From: Zipacnadum sp036504235
GTDB taxonomy: Bacteria > Armatimonadota > Zipacnadia > Zipacnadales > Zipacnadaceae
Assembly (NCBI GenBank): GCA_036504235.1
Contig: DASXVN010000028.1
Span: 1-57,794 of the forward strand
Length of the DNA stretch: 57,794 bases
Direction: 5' to 3'
Of the stretch, positions 35,501 to 42,652 are shown in pieces. Within the stretch, counting starts at the first letter, position 1. Each line of letters opens with the position of its first letter. Both the position numbers and the translations under genes were made by a program. Below the pieces are notes generated by a model. The model saw only the letters and a list, made by a program, of their open reading frames with translations, was not told the DNA's origin and made no database searches.

Positions 35501-37000
35501 CGCCCCTAGCTGTTCGCCCGGCTGCCCGAACATGGCCACGACCTGGCGGCCGATATGGGTCTGGCCCGTATTGTCGTCCACAATCTTCCCTACCGGCGGG
35601 TCCCAGTCGCGCGTGGCGATGAACTGGTAGGAGTGGGTGCCCGGCGTAAGCGCATTGTAGGTGTTGGTCACCGGTAGGCCCTGCATGTTCTGGGTGAAGC
35701 CATCCCAGGGGTCCGAACCGGTCAAATCGTAAGGGAAGCGCCAGATGTTGTGCAGCGCCTGCATGTAGTTGGTCGGGATCATGTCGTAGCGGTAAACGTT
35801 CTCGTAGGTCTTCCCGTTGTACAGCAATTGCTCGCGCCGCATGTAGTACGGCTTCGAGAAATCGTTGTCCATAATCATGATGAGTTCGGGGTCGAGGACC
35901 CCTCCCTCGGAGTTCCAGGCCTCATGGGAGCCGACCCAGTCCATGTGCGGATCCCCGATGCCAAAGAGCCAGTTGCGCCAGGGGTCGTGGCCATGCACCC
36001 CATAGTTGCCGTCCGAGGCAGTTGTCTTTTGCGAGTCATCATGGATGCCGGTGGCCAGCACCTTGTACGCATACGCGTCAAAGCGGGCGAAGCTGTCTCC
36101 CTCGGCCGGCATGAGCAGGCCGGCGCCGGTGTCCGGGTCGGTGGGCGTGGCGCGCCAGTGAGCGGGCGGCGTAGTCCCAAAGCGCCAGTAGACCACGCGG
36201 AAGATGTACTCGGAGGCGGACGAGCCCCGCACCGGGTAAGCGGGGTTATTCGTGGTCACGGTCAGCGGGCTGACATCATGCCCGTCACTGGAATACCAGT
36301 ACATGATCTCGCCCGAGTCGCCCACGCCACTTCCCGGCGTAGTCACCTGGCTCAGCGGGATGGTCTGGTAGTTGACAGTCGGGGTAGAGATGGTGACTGG
36401 GGTAGCGTAGGTCTTGGCGTCCCCGTTGTCCCACTTCTCCGTCGTCAGGTCAAAACGGAAGGGGAAGCTAATATCCGCGCCCCCCGCGCCCGAGGCCATT
36501 CTGCCGGTCCTCACGCTGCCGACGAGATTGTCGTAGTTATAGCCCGAGAAGGGTCCAATGGTGATGTCCACGTTCCCATCATTCGCATGGTAGTTGACGA
36601 TGACTCCAACGTTCGTGCCATTGCTGTGGGGAGTAGCCACTGCCGCAGGATTGTATTCGTACGGTCCGTCCGTGGAGAAGAAGTTGCCGCTGGCGCCGCC
36701 GTAGCCCGGGTTGTAGGCGACGTTGCCACTCACGAGCCTAATGCTCTTGATGCGCTCGTTGACCACGGTATGCGGGACTCCCGTAGGTTTCTCGAAGGTG
36801 GTCGTGCCGGTGTCCCAGGTAACGTTCACGCGGAACCAGCGCTGGGAGTTGGCGGTGGCTAGCTGAGGGTAGACCCCCGCCCCACCAAACTTCAGCGCGA
36901 CGCCGCCAGCGTCCACCCGGCTGGGCAGCAGACCTGCTACCGCCACTAGTGCAAAGAAGATAGGGAGAGCGAGAGTGCGAGCGGAGAGCCTGGCGTTCAT
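29507..37000 (-). CDS. giant secreted multidomain surface protein (about 2497 residues)
   Basis: The signal peptide is residues 1-31 (MNARLSART, hydrophobic run, RVDAG). A Tyr/Trp/Gly-rich N-terminal region to about 1350 has repeated strands such as YIFRVVYWR, YVFRINYWQ and WYWFRVNHKP. Fibronectin-type-III-like modules follow (about 1350-1460 and 1605-1700). Two SbsA/Big-type Ig-like domains start near 1707 (GPTVSSQQPAPDAIDVPLAT) and 1810. Two carboxypeptidase-regulatory-like domains lie near 1916 and 1995. The C-terminal FlgD-like Ig domain (about 2410-2497, VDLEVVNIAGRVIRHL ... VPAGLYLVRVHA) is typical of proteins sorted to or assembled on the surface. ATG 37000 has GGAGGAAA at spacing 6 and is much better than the longer open frame to 37183. 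A consensus promoter and a leader of about 195 nt precede it. No catalytic motif seen; adhesin, sheath or stalk component is inference. Confidence 0.9.
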   Translation of the reverse strand: MNARLSARTLALPIFFALVAVAGLLPSRVDAGGVALKFGGAGVYPQLATANSQRWFRVNVTWDTGTTTFEKPTGVPHTVVNERIKSIRLVSGNVAYNPGYGGASGNFFSTDGPYEYNPAAVATPHSNGTNVGVIVNYHANDGNVDITIGPFSGYNYDNLVGSVRTGRMASGAGGADISFPFRFDLTTEKWDNGDAKTYATPVTISTPTVNYQTIPLSQVTTPGSGVGDSGEIMYWYSSDGHDVSPLTVTTNNPAYPVRGSSASEYIFRVVYWRFGTTPPAHWRATPTDPDTGAGLLMPAEGDSFARFDAYAYKVLATGIHDDSQKTTASDGNYGVHGHDPWRNWLFGIGDPHMDWVGSHEAWNSEGGVLDPELIMIMDNDFSKPYYMRREQLLYNGKTYENVYRYDMIPTNYMQALHNIWRFPYDLTGSDPWDGFTQNMQGLPVTNTYNALTPGTHSYQFIATRDWDPPVGKIVDDNTGQTHIGRQVVAMFGQPGEQLGAAFLVRDGAYGTTDDRPAPSTGIGCQRIGYYFPGREAGYGYPYDARVFPKVNPGLSAFPYVPMGLDNIGAFGTIAGTYPNSLPNPFQQAFPSTPWDPIVGPQPVQMWYTNDDTISPNLFNIDPGDYQLAKASDLYDYSKRAAFRGGKWTTDSNYVFRINYWQSENRAPQSAQIFIRKTDAAGTPTSGWIAHSMQKVDSSNTNYANGVVYYYQASAASLPNGGGAGDYNYYFAFSDGTNTAIFPNRPGFKSNGGVFPDQPNDWGMPGVPGGDNDWYWFRVNHKPVLVSSTVTPGSGAQGSSFVFGANYSDQDGMVRSAGHRGDQPYKSTLWIDLFGDVQGQMRVVSVTDKTVTYDFVPASIGKHMPYEAGSLASLQNGRQMKVSFQTGAAANKEYQITGNAVVTPGADGTGTIDLFSAPAGVMAGDLLQVVNWFPTTMYLQTEADPITLDFTKGIQYAFDTARAGMVLDPGMHNYYFEFWDNWGYWPNWEQYFPGTTPAGFKVEGEMTRLPAVAGSYFSGPFVQGNRPPSLAAFYAEPPAAETATKVVNGTTLLYLRPLGKPLYADGSLVGKFLVFATGLAAGRVYQVDNNVAGTLTVHKVSGAGGLIADRVTLGDTFRIFNGWTAAKGLSGYYHVTPDPLTRAGYDGTPATPFTLHVTYSDPDNNPPATLRVAVYSSAGQAPSTPDAFYDMVPTDPSQTNYVAGVDYKSAAPVNLSAGSHWFRAQAFDGNDWFAGGSTGKDWFGPALTTGTSIFGPVVIENHPPNPPTSGFAPANRASVNTANPTLRWDPASDPDPGDSVVAYTVQLSKNGFAGGAVDYQYSTTSNTVGVADALTDLTLWSWRVQSQDTLGAVSVWSAVQEFNVDLKKAPPTLTPPGGVATATLTPQTGDLSTDFVYRIVYANADGLAPASGIYVEIDGNLYPTQLTAAGGTPDYVAGVTYSITIRGDSPVLGYGRHTYRFYAGAVSWPAGSEGAQAGPWIDDPSTTMIANAAWTQINQVEEGSTLYLQVVDPDKKGAGTVQVVLTVAAGGDTERVTLVETGPATGIFRGTIPTKGTAGLPNDGTLNVSGGPTGTQVTATYTDPDTADAPPAGQDSSSAQVLVVDTVAPAKVQPYLTVTSDPQGVGIQLDWSTYPVPADLAGYHVWLSDTQFTSVSGLTALATVAADKTSYAITGLTPNHTYYVAVTAFDEVPNEDKLVRGKSIFTKDTSGPTVSSQQPAPDAIDVPLATTISFNLNDTSGVKPETIQLFVNGISVTSKITRLPASGTPQTVAVSYSGNFNWNQTVTVRTLAKDVLGNQSDTTWQFHTVGDLLAPAVTNLNPAQGATGISSTATLSFHLQDAVSGIKLSTLRVTVNGTDVSGRLTVNSANLNDVIVSYQDPNGLPSAQQIAVVINASDRAGNAMAPFTWTFNTLAAISGRVTSAGGVATPGVTVTNGVVSAVTGADGRYVLLGVADGTYTVVPTLQYWAFTPVNRIVTVAGATVTGIDFEAAPQTYAVSGLINNASGDPLAGVQVSDGTHTTTTDVNGHYVLAGILAGQVTITPTSAQYSFLPASTTITVPTSTSVDFTGYQSFKTTMPAGLSMIGVPYDPVNRDAVSVFGTPGISRWNPIASPPGYVRPTDPNSASTLEVRPGKGYFVQYSRPFALSGFGLPVSTAVPFAISLGPNWNMIANPFPMALPMANLAPALPGGVDPYAFVYDHATGSYLFVSSQPGANVARTYLLPWEGAWLRSLIGTTSVSATAPTGALSATTGVAPQALSVGTGGYILPIVAKVGGRADLCSAAGVSANGSFEIPNPPTVSGGVDLYFVNDAGESLAQQVKTSAAPQVWEFVVSTDLARSQVAVSLPDLSQVPNDRSVILTDEDAGRAMYMRTTPQYVFTSGAKGAVRHFRLEVVARGGNNLAIASTSAQQVGAGGVVVTYSVTQPCQVDLEVVNIAGRVIRHLANGQVSPTGVSTQSWNLRGEDGASVPAGLYLVRVHAVAENGQRVDAVTQVSVTR

Positions 37001-37195
37001 CTGGTTTCCTCCGGAAGACTGTAACGATTCCTGCCCGCGGGCGCAGAGCAGGGCGCGGCATAAGCCAGCGTACCCGTGCCGAAAAGACCGCTTCGGCGCG
37101 GGACACGGATGAGGGCCTGGTGCGGTTTTTCTAGATATGGCCGGCTGACGATTATTCGCCTCATTAGCGGAGAAATCGGTCAACTATGAGGGCTA
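37001..37195 (-). promoter_or_regulatory. long 5' leader of the giant surface-protein mRNA
   Basis: From the predicted start near 37195 to ATG 37000 about 195 nt are untranslated. It contains a strong hairpin at 37073-37102 (CCCG and GCCGAA pairing with TTCGGC and CGGG, one mismatch, 8-base loop) and a GCCCGCGGGC palindrome at 37033-37042. It does not match the c-di-GMP, cobalamin, SAM or c-di-AMP riboswitch consensus that I know. This, with the promoter and the end of ogt, accounts for the gap 37001-37282. Confidence 0.5.
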
Positions 37196-37201
37196 TGTTG
37201 C

Positions 37202-37230
37202 ATTGTACCTAAACGAAATTGGCAAGTCAA
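37202..37230 (-). promoter_or_regulatory. consensus promoter for the giant surface-protein operon
   Basis: On the minus strand: -35 TTGACT (37225-37230, five of six), a 17-base spacer, and -10 TACAAT (37202-37207, five of six). One of the best promoters in the window. Confidence 0.7.
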
Positions 37231-37282
37231 CCTCAAAAACCGCAAGCCCTGGACTGGATTCTAGAGGTTTTTGGTTCCTTAT

Positions 37283-37792
37283 CTAGTATAACCCGCTCCG
37301 CGACTCGAGATCGAGCAAGCGCTTCTTCATCTCCAGACCCCCGCCAAAGCCCCCCAAAGCGCCCTGCCCGGCCAGGACCCGGTGGCAGGGAATGAGCAGG
37401 GGAATCCGGTTGCGCCCCAGCGCCTGGCCCACGGCCCGCGCCCCCCGGGGCGATCCGGCCTGCGCCGCCAGCTCCCCGTAGCTGACCGTCCGGCCATAGG
37501 GGATCCGCCGGCAAGCCTCCCAGACGCGCCGGGTGAACTCCGTCCCCTCCGGGGCCAGGGGCACCGAAAACTCGCGCCGGCTACCCGCGAGGTACTCGGT
37601 CACCTCCGCCAGCGCCTGCCAAGCGAATCGCGCCGCCCGCGCGGGACAATCCCCGCCCGCCGGAGAGCGCCGGGCCTGCGGACTAGGCCAATCCAAGGCC
37701 ACCAGCCCCTCCGCGGAGGCCGTAACCTGCACCCACCCCCAGGCGGTCTGCCCCTCGCGCACACACAACTCCGATTCCGCTGGTTTTCGCAT
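37283..37792 (-). CDS. ogt: methylated-DNA-[protein]-cysteine S-methyltransferase
   Basis: A suicide DNA-repair protein that moves the methyl group from O6-methylguanine to its own cysteine. The 169-residue product has the N-terminal ribonuclease-H-like half and the C-terminal DNA-binding half with FTRRVWEACRRIPYGRTVSYGELA (helix-turn-helix), the Asn hinge in LGRNRIPLLI and the active-site PCHRV (Cys136). Family length is normal. It is transcribed in the same direction as the giant surface gene but ends about 90 bases before that gene's own promoter start, so the two are probably separate units. No clear ribosome-binding site is visible. Confidence 0.93.
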   Translation of the reverse strand: MRKPAESELCVREGQTAWGWVQVTASAEGLVALDWPSPQARRSPAGGDCPARAARFAWQALAEVTEYLAGSRREFSVPLAPEGTEFTRRVWEACRRIPYGRTVSYGELAAQAGSPRGARAVGQALGRNRIPLLIPCHRVLAGQGALGGFGGGLEMKKRLLDLESRSGLY

Positions 37793-37830
37793 AGTGGTCG
37801 CAATAGCCTTTCTGAGTCGTGGCCGTCCTG

Positions 37831-37914
37831 TAGGGCGGGGGCTCGTACCCCGCCGTCGCTAGGCAATGGTTAGTCCGGCGGGGTACAAGCCCCCGCCCTA
37901 CAAACGGCAAGGGT
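37831..37914. repeat. inverted pair of family A REP-like palindromes
   Basis: 37831-37855 is a plus-orientation copy with GTAG just before it. 37876-37914 is a minus-orientation copy (loop GTACAAG, one change) with the CAAACGGCAAGG tail. They face each other across 20 bases between ogt and rodA. Confidence 0.87.
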
Positions 37915-37932
37915 CAACGGCGACGGCAACGG

Positions 37933-37965
37933 CCGGCGGGGGACGTAGCCCCCCCCCAACAAACG
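37933..37965 (-). repeat. degenerate family A variant palindrome (ACGTAG loop)
   Basis: GGCGGGGG, loop ACGTAG and CCCCCCC, then CAACAAACGGC. The GTAG equivalent is changed to GTTG and the right arm has drifted to C-runs. The same loop variant occurs at 43485-43567 and 54441-54470. Confidence 0.7.
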
Positions 37966-37990
37966 GCAAACGGCCCGTCCCTCCCCCACC

Positions 37991-38019
37991 TTTCGCGCGC
38001 CTTCCCTTTATGCTATACT
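37991..38019 (+). promoter_or_regulatory. candidate promoter for rodA
   Basis: A good -10 box TATACT (38014-38019) with only a weak -35 (TTTCGC, 37991-37996) at a 17-base spacing. Transcription would start near 38026, ahead of a CGAGGGGG ribosome-binding site (38031-38038). Confidence 0.45.
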
Positions 38020-38045
38020 GAAGGGCCTATCGAGGGGGACAGTCA

Positions 38046-39167
38046 GTGCTCAAACGGCTCTTCGCTCGCGCAGATTTCACCCTGCTTATCACCGTTGTTC
38101 TGCTGGCCACGTTCGGCGCCGTCATGGTGGCCAGCGCCACGCGCCATCTGCAGACCTCCGGCCCCGGGGCCTCCTCCAACAAGGTCCTGGTCCAGGTGGT
38201 CTCGCTGCTGGTCGGGCTGGCCCTGATGGCCCTGGTGATGAGCCTGGACTATAACAAGCTGCTCCACGTGGCGCCGCTGATCATCGGCGGCTGCCTGCTG
38301 ATGCTGGTTGTCACCCTGGTCCTCGGCCATGCCATCCGCGGCAGCGCCCGCTGGATCCCGCTCGGCCCGGTCCACCTGCAGCCTTCTGAGTTTACCAAGA
38401 TCGGGGTAATTATACTCCTATCGTTCTATCTGGGTCTACGGTCTGAGGACAGCGATCTCTCCAGCCCCAAGATCTTCCTCCAGTCCCTGGGCCTGGCCGC
38501 CGGACCGGCCTTCGTCATTCTGCTGCAGCCGGACCTGGGCACGCCGCTGGTGCTGTTCTTCGTGTGGATGGTGATCATCTTCGGCAGCGGCGGCAAGGCC
38601 CTCTATCTGGGCGGAGCGCTGGTCGCGGCGGTGCTGCTGTTCACGGTGGGATGGCATACCCACCTCATCAAGGACTACGAGAAGGCGCGCATCGTCGCCT
38701 TCCTCAACCCGGAGGCCGACCCCCTGGGCGCCGGGTACCACCTGCGCCAGTCGCTGATCGCCGTCGGCTCGGGGCATCTGTTCGGCAAGGGCCTGTTCCA
38801 GGGCACCCAGAGTAATCTCGCCTTCCTCCCGGACCAGGAGACGGACTTCATCTTCGCGGTCGTCGGCGAGGAGCTGGGCTTTGCCGGGAGCCTCTTCGTC
38901 CTGGGGCTGCTGGGGATTATGATCTGGCGCTGCTTCATGGTCGCCGCAGAGGCCAAGGACGCCGGGGGCCGCGCCCTGGCGCTCGGCATCGGCGCGATGT
39001 TCCTCATGCACGTGATCGTCAACGTCGGGATGGTCCTGGGGATGATGCCCGTCAAGGGCCTCCCTCTGCCTTTCATGTCCTACGGCGGCAGCGCGATGGT
39101 CGCCAACTTTGTCGGCATCGGAATTGTCGAGAGCGTATACATGCGCCGTCACAAAATCGCCTTCTGA
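38046..39167 (+). CDS. rodA: SEDS peptidoglycan polymerase RodA
   Basis: A membrane glycosyltransferase that polymerises lipid II into peptidoglycan during cell elongation. The 373-residue protein has about ten helices. Signatures are ARWIPLGPVHLQPSEFTKI, the conserved ILLQPDLGTPLVL with the essential Asp, KGLFQGTQSNLAFLPDQETDFIF and MPVKGLPLPFMSYGGSAM. The order and the FLPEQ-TDFIF-like motif favour RodA over FtsW. GTG 38046 has CGAGGGGG at spacing 7. The usual mreBCD and mrdA neighbours are absent; it is followed 14 bases later by an unknown gene. Confidence 0.92.
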   Translation: MLKRLFARADFTLLITVVLLATFGAVMVASATRHLQTSGPGASSNKVLVQVVSLLVGLALMALVMSLDYNKLLHVAPLIIGGCLLMLVVTLVLGHAIRGSARWIPLGPVHLQPSEFTKIGVIILLSFYLGLRSEDSDLSSPKIFLQSLGLAAGPAFVILLQPDLGTPLVLFFVWMVIIFGSGGKALYLGGALVAAVLLFTVGWHTHLIKDYEKARIVAFLNPEADPLGAGYHLRQSLIAVGSGHLFGKGLFQGTQSNLAFLPDQETDFIFAVVGEELGFAGSLFVLGLLGIMIWRCFMVAAEAKDAGGRALALGIGAMFLMHVIVNVGMVLGMMPVKGLPLPFMSYGGSAMVANFVGIGIVESVYMRRHKIAF

Positions 39168-39181
39168 GTGGAGCCTACCTT

Positions 39182-40126
39182 TTGCCTTCTCCCCTGGAAA
39201 TACCTGAATCCAAGCAGCTCATCGGCTGGCAGGGCCTGACCGTGATCGTGCCCCACGACTGGACCGTCGGCTCCGTCACCGGCGATTACCGTGAGGGCTA
39301 CCTGCGCATAGACAACGCCGACATGCCCCGCCTCGAGGTCCGCTGGAGCAACAGCAAGGGCGCGGACGTGGCGCACACCGTCAAGCGCTACCTCGCCAGC
39401 CTGGAGCGCGACCGTAAACAGCCGCAAAAGGTGGAAGTAGAGCCGGATTCCCGCTTCCTCAGCCGCCGCAAGGTCGGCAAGGACCAGGTGCAGGCCTATA
39501 TCTGGCGCGGCGAGCAGCATGGCTACGGCGTCGGCTGGTACTGCAAGCACTGCAGCCGGGTCATCCTGGCGCAGGTTCTGGGCAAGCCCGGGGAGAAAGG
39601 CCTGGAGGAGTTGGCGGTCAAGGTCCTGGCCACCCTCGATGACCACCCGGCAGACGACTGGGTAACCTGGTCGCTCTACGATCTGCACACGGAGATTCCC
39701 GCCGACTTTGAGCAGACCAAGGTAGAGCTGCGCGCGGGTCTGACTTCGCTCAATTTCAAGCGGGAAAGCGAGACACTGACCGTCTGCCGCTGGGGCATGG
39801 CGGAGGTCGCCCTCCGGGGCCACTCGCTGGAGTCCTGGTCCCGCCTGCAGCTCGAGAAGCAGTTCCGCTCCTACCATCCGCACCCCGCGGAGTACGCCTT
39901 CCGGGGCCATGAGGCGCTGCAGGTGACCGGGGAAAGCACCCAGCCACTCGGCCTGTGGATCCGCCTGGGCAAGCACGTCGTCCGTAAGGAATACGCCGAC
40001 CAACTTGTGGCGCATCTGTGGCACTGCACCGATACCAACCGTATCTACCTGGTCTCCGGCGTGCTGGACGTGCAGAATAAGCACCTGATCGAGCAGATTC
40101 GCGACCGCACCCGCTGCCACGACTAG
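39182..40126 (+). CDS. protein of unknown function
   Basis: A 314-residue soluble protein without signal peptide or membrane helix. It contains WQGLTVIVPHDWTVGSVTGDY and LRIDNADMPRLEVRW, and a Cys/His cluster WYCKHCSRVI (CxxC) in the middle. TTG 39182 is preceded by GTGGAG (39168-39173) at spacing 8. The pattern of alternating strands suggests a beta-rich domain of about 140 residues present twice (the second begins near TEIPADFEQTKVELRAG). It is probably cotranscribed with rodA and the secreted TPR gene, 20 bases away, which suggests an envelope-related or housekeeping role, but this is inference only. Confidence 0.75.
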   Translation: MPSPLEIPESKQLIGWQGLTVIVPHDWTVGSVTGDYREGYLRIDNADMPRLEVRWSNSKGADVAHTVKRYLASLERDRKQPQKVEVEPDSRFLSRRKVGKDQVQAYIWRGEQHGYGVGWYCKHCSRVILAQVLGKPGEKGLEELAVKVLATLDDHPADDWVTWSLYDLHTEIPADFEQTKVELRAGLTSLNFKRESETLTVCRWGMAEVALRGHSLESWSRLQLEKQFRSYHPHPAEYAFRGHEALQVTGESTQPLGLWIRLGKHVVRKEYADQLVAHLWHCTDTNRIYLVSGVLDVQNKHLIEQIRDRTRCHD

Positions 40127-40146
40127 CGCAAGAGGTGAACCATCCA

Positions 40147-41835
40147 GTGAACCGACCTCTCCTCCCCCGCCTCGGGCTGAGCTGTCTTTTCCTGGCCGCG
40201 CTGGCCCTGGCCGGCCCCCCGGCCCGCGCCGACCGAGCCGCCGCGCTGCCGCTACTGGAGCAGGCCCGCGGCCAGGTCGAGGCCACCCAGTATGACGAGG
40301 CCCGGCAGTCCCTCCAGGCCGCGCTGCAGGCCGACCCCACCTTCCTCGACGCCCTCCTGTACCTCGGTTATCTGGAGGAACTCACCGGCCAGGCCGACGC
40401 CGCAGTGGCTGCCTACGGTCGGGCGCTGCTGCTCGCGCCGACCAACCAGTACGCCCGCGACCACTACCACGCCATCTTCTATGGCCCGCACTTCCCGCGC
40501 CGGATTCCGGTCGAGCAGTTGCCGCTCTCGCCGGTGCCGCTGACCCTGGACGCGGCCCACGCCGAGCCGGCCTCCGTGCTGGGCGGACCCAACCGCACCG
40601 AACGGCTGGCCTACACCACCGGCCTGCTCTTCCCGGACCAGATGCGGTCGGGCGGCGCGGTGCTGTCGGTGCCTCTGCCCTCCGCCGGGGTGGAGGCCAA
40701 GCAGATGGCCAATTTCAACCGCGTCTGCTACGGTTTCACCGCTCCCGCCGGGTCGCCGGACGCCCTGCTGCGGGTGGCGGTCTATTACCCCTCCGCGAAT
40801 CTTAGCGCCGCGGGGACTGACTACGCGCCCCTGGCCGTCCGGCTCACCCACTGGATGACTCGCCTGTGCGCCTACTACGAACTGCGCCTGGGCACCGCCC
40901 TCCCGGCCGAGCCGATCGCGGTGTACCTCTGCGAGGGCGGCCCGACCGAGGCGGAGACTTACGAGAACGCGATCTACCTGTATCGCCTTGGCACGGATCG
41001 CCTGCCCCTGGAATGGATGCGCGAAGCCGCGCACGAGACCGGCCACCGCCTGCTGCCCCAACTGGGCCGCTTCACCGCGCCCGAACCGTGGGGCAGTGGC
41101 TTCGTGGGCGAGGGGCTGGCCTTCCAGTGGCTGGCGGCGGAGGCCGGCGTGGTCGCCGGGACGCCCTGGCCCGCGCCGGAGGCCCAGGCCAAGCTCGCCG
41201 GCGTGTGGTCCGGCCCACCCCTGCCGCTGGCGGACTATCTGGCCCGCAGTTGCCGCCCGCTGCTGGACGCCTGGACGCAGACCGGCCCCGACTCGCCGCT
41301 ACTCCGCGCGGACACGGAGGCCACCCTGTCGTACGTGCGGGGCTTCCTGCTCTGGGTCCAGGCCGCGCATGACGACGCTCTGCTGGCCGCGACCCTCACC
41401 GGGGCGACCGGCATCAACCCGGTGGACTATGTCACTTCCTACCAGGACCAGGTCAAAAAGCGCCTAACCGACCCCCGCGCCCCGGGCCTGATCCTCTCCG
41501 CCGGCGCGCTGAGCCTCTCGCCCCCCACCAAGCTAACCAAGCGCCCCGCCGAGGGCGCCCTGCGCCGCGAGAACGTAACCCTGGCCCCCGGCGACCGCGC
41601 CGTGTGGCGCCTCTACCTCCCCGCCGGCTCCTGGCGCATACAAATAGTAGCCACCCCCAATGCCGACCTAACCGCGCAACTAGACGACCAACCGGCCCCC
41701 CTGGACGCCGACAAGCACAACCAGCTAACCCTAACCACCCCCCAACCCGCCTGGCACACCCTAACCCTAACCGCCGGAGGCACCGCCCCGGTCACGGTGA
41801 ACTGGCTGCGGATAGACGCGGGGAAGGAAGCGTAG
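40147..41835 (+). CDS. secreted TPR protein with a gluzincin-type HExxH site
   Basis: A 562-residue exported protein: signal peptide to about residue 28 (AGPPARA), then TPR helices (about 35-105). A domain follows with AAHETGHRLLPQ (HExxH at 296-300) and, 22 residues after its last His, GEGLAFQWLAAE with Glu322. This arrangement matches the peptidase-MA-like metalloprotease fold, so zinc-dependent peptidase activity is likely but unproven. The C-terminal 130 residues look like a beta-sandwich (VTLAPGDRAVWRLYLPAGSW). GTG 40147 is preferred: AGAGGTGA (40130-40137) lies at spacing 9, whereas GTG 40135 overlaps that site. Codon use shifts near the 3' end, where CTA Leu codons and a CTAACC-like run appear (41660-41790). 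Confidence 0.78.
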   Translation: MNRPLLPRLGLSCLFLAALALAGPPARADRAAALPLLEQARGQVEATQYDEARQSLQAALQADPTFLDALLYLGYLEELTGQADAAVAAYGRALLLAPTNQYARDHYHAIFYGPHFPRRIPVEQLPLSPVPLTLDAAHAEPASVLGGPNRTERLAYTTGLLFPDQMRSGGAVLSVPLPSAGVEAKQMANFNRVCYGFTAPAGSPDALLRVAVYYPSANLSAAGTDYAPLAVRLTHWMTRLCAYYELRLGTALPAEPIAVYLCEGGPTEAETYENAIYLYRLGTDRLPLEWMREAAHETGHRLLPQLGRFTAPEPWGSGFVGEGLAFQWLAAEAGVVAGTPWPAPEAQAKLAGVWSGPPLPLADYLARSCRPLLDAWTQTGPDSPLLRADTEATLSYVRGFLLWVQAAHDDALLAATLTGATGINPVDYVTSYQDQVKKRLTDPRAPGLILSAGALSLSPPTKLTKRPAEGALRRENVTLAPGDRAVWRLYLPAGSWRIQIVATPNADLTAQLDDQPAPLDADKHNQLTLTTPQPAWHTLTLTAGGTAPVTVNWLRIDAGKEA

Positions 41836-41867
41836 GAGGGGCCGGATGGCAAACATCGGAGGCCGCC

Positions 41868-42635
41868 GTGGCAAGCATTAGAGAAACCAGAAAAATCGTC
41901 GCCATCGGCGGAGGAGAGATACGCTCGGAGTCTGGCCCGGCGGAGACGCTGGCGATCGATGAGGAGATTCTCCGTCTGGCCGGCAAGGCGCGGCCGAAGC
42001 TGCTGTTCCTGCCGACAGCCAGCGGGGATGCCAAGGGGTACATCGAGGCCGTCGAGCAGCACTTTGGGGCAACGCTGGGCTGCCGGGTCGAGGCACTGTG
42101 TGTCGCCCGGGAGCGCGAGGCAAAGCCGGAATGGGACCGGCGCATCCTCGATGCGAACATCATTTATGTGGGCGGCGGCAATACGGAGAAGATGATGCGG
42201 ATCTGGCGGCGACTGGGCGTGGACCGGTTGCTGGGGGCAGCGAGGGAGAGAGGCGTGGTGCTGGCGGGGTTAAGCGCCGGGGCTATCTGCTGGTTCCGCT
42301 ACGGCTGCTCGGACTCTCGCAAGGAGCGAAATCCGCAGGCCGGACCCATCCGGGTGCGAGGGCTGGGGCTGATCGGGGCCTCCCTGTGCCCGCACTTCGA
42401 CTCAGAGGGTGACCGGAAGCTCGAGTTAAAGAGGATCATGGCCCGGACCTCCGGCGTCGCTCTGGCGCTAGGGGACTGCTGCGCCCTCGAGATCATGGGA
42501 GACACGTACCGAGTCCTGACCTCACGCGACGCCGCGCCGGCCTATCGGGTTTTCTGGCGCCGGGGCGAGTACTACGAGGAGCCTCTGGAGCCGACCGACG
42601 ACTTCCGGAGCCTACCGGAACTGCTGAACAAATAG
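41868..42635 (+). CDS. peptidase S51 (dipeptidase E/cyanophycinase-like)
   Basis: A 255-residue serine peptidase-like protein. It begins KIVAIGGGEI, has YVGGGNTEKMM, and the nucleophile elbow GLSAGAICWF with Ser136. These are typical of the S51 family, whose members cleave dipeptides with N-terminal Asp or degrade cyanophycin. GTG 41868 has GGAGG (41858-41862) at spacing 5; a long open frame upstream runs antiparallel to nothing and through the previous gene, so it is not used. An 11-codon ORF (41846-41881) with its own AGGAGGGG overlaps the start in another frame. It lies 17 bases before the hydrolase gene. Confidence 0.87.
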   Translation: MASIRETRKIVAIGGGEIRSESGPAETLAIDEEILRLAGKARPKLLFLPTASGDAKGYIEAVEQHFGATLGCRVEALCVAREREAKPEWDRRILDANIIYVGGGNTEKMMRIWRRLGVDRLLGAARERGVVLAGLSAGAICWFRYGCSDSRKERNPQAGPIRVRGLGLIGASLCPHFDSEGDRKLELKRIMARTSGVALALGDCCALEIMGDTYRVLTSRDAAPAYRVFWRRGEYYEEPLEPTDDFRSLPELLNK

Positions 42636-42652
42636 AGGAGCACTGACCCTCC

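Noticed and set aside
37001..37195. A c-di-GMP or other known riboswitch in the giant-gene leader
   Set aside because: The expected conserved core bases of GEMM-I, c-di-GMP-II, ydaO, cobalamin and SAM classes could not be found. I report it only as an unidentified leader.
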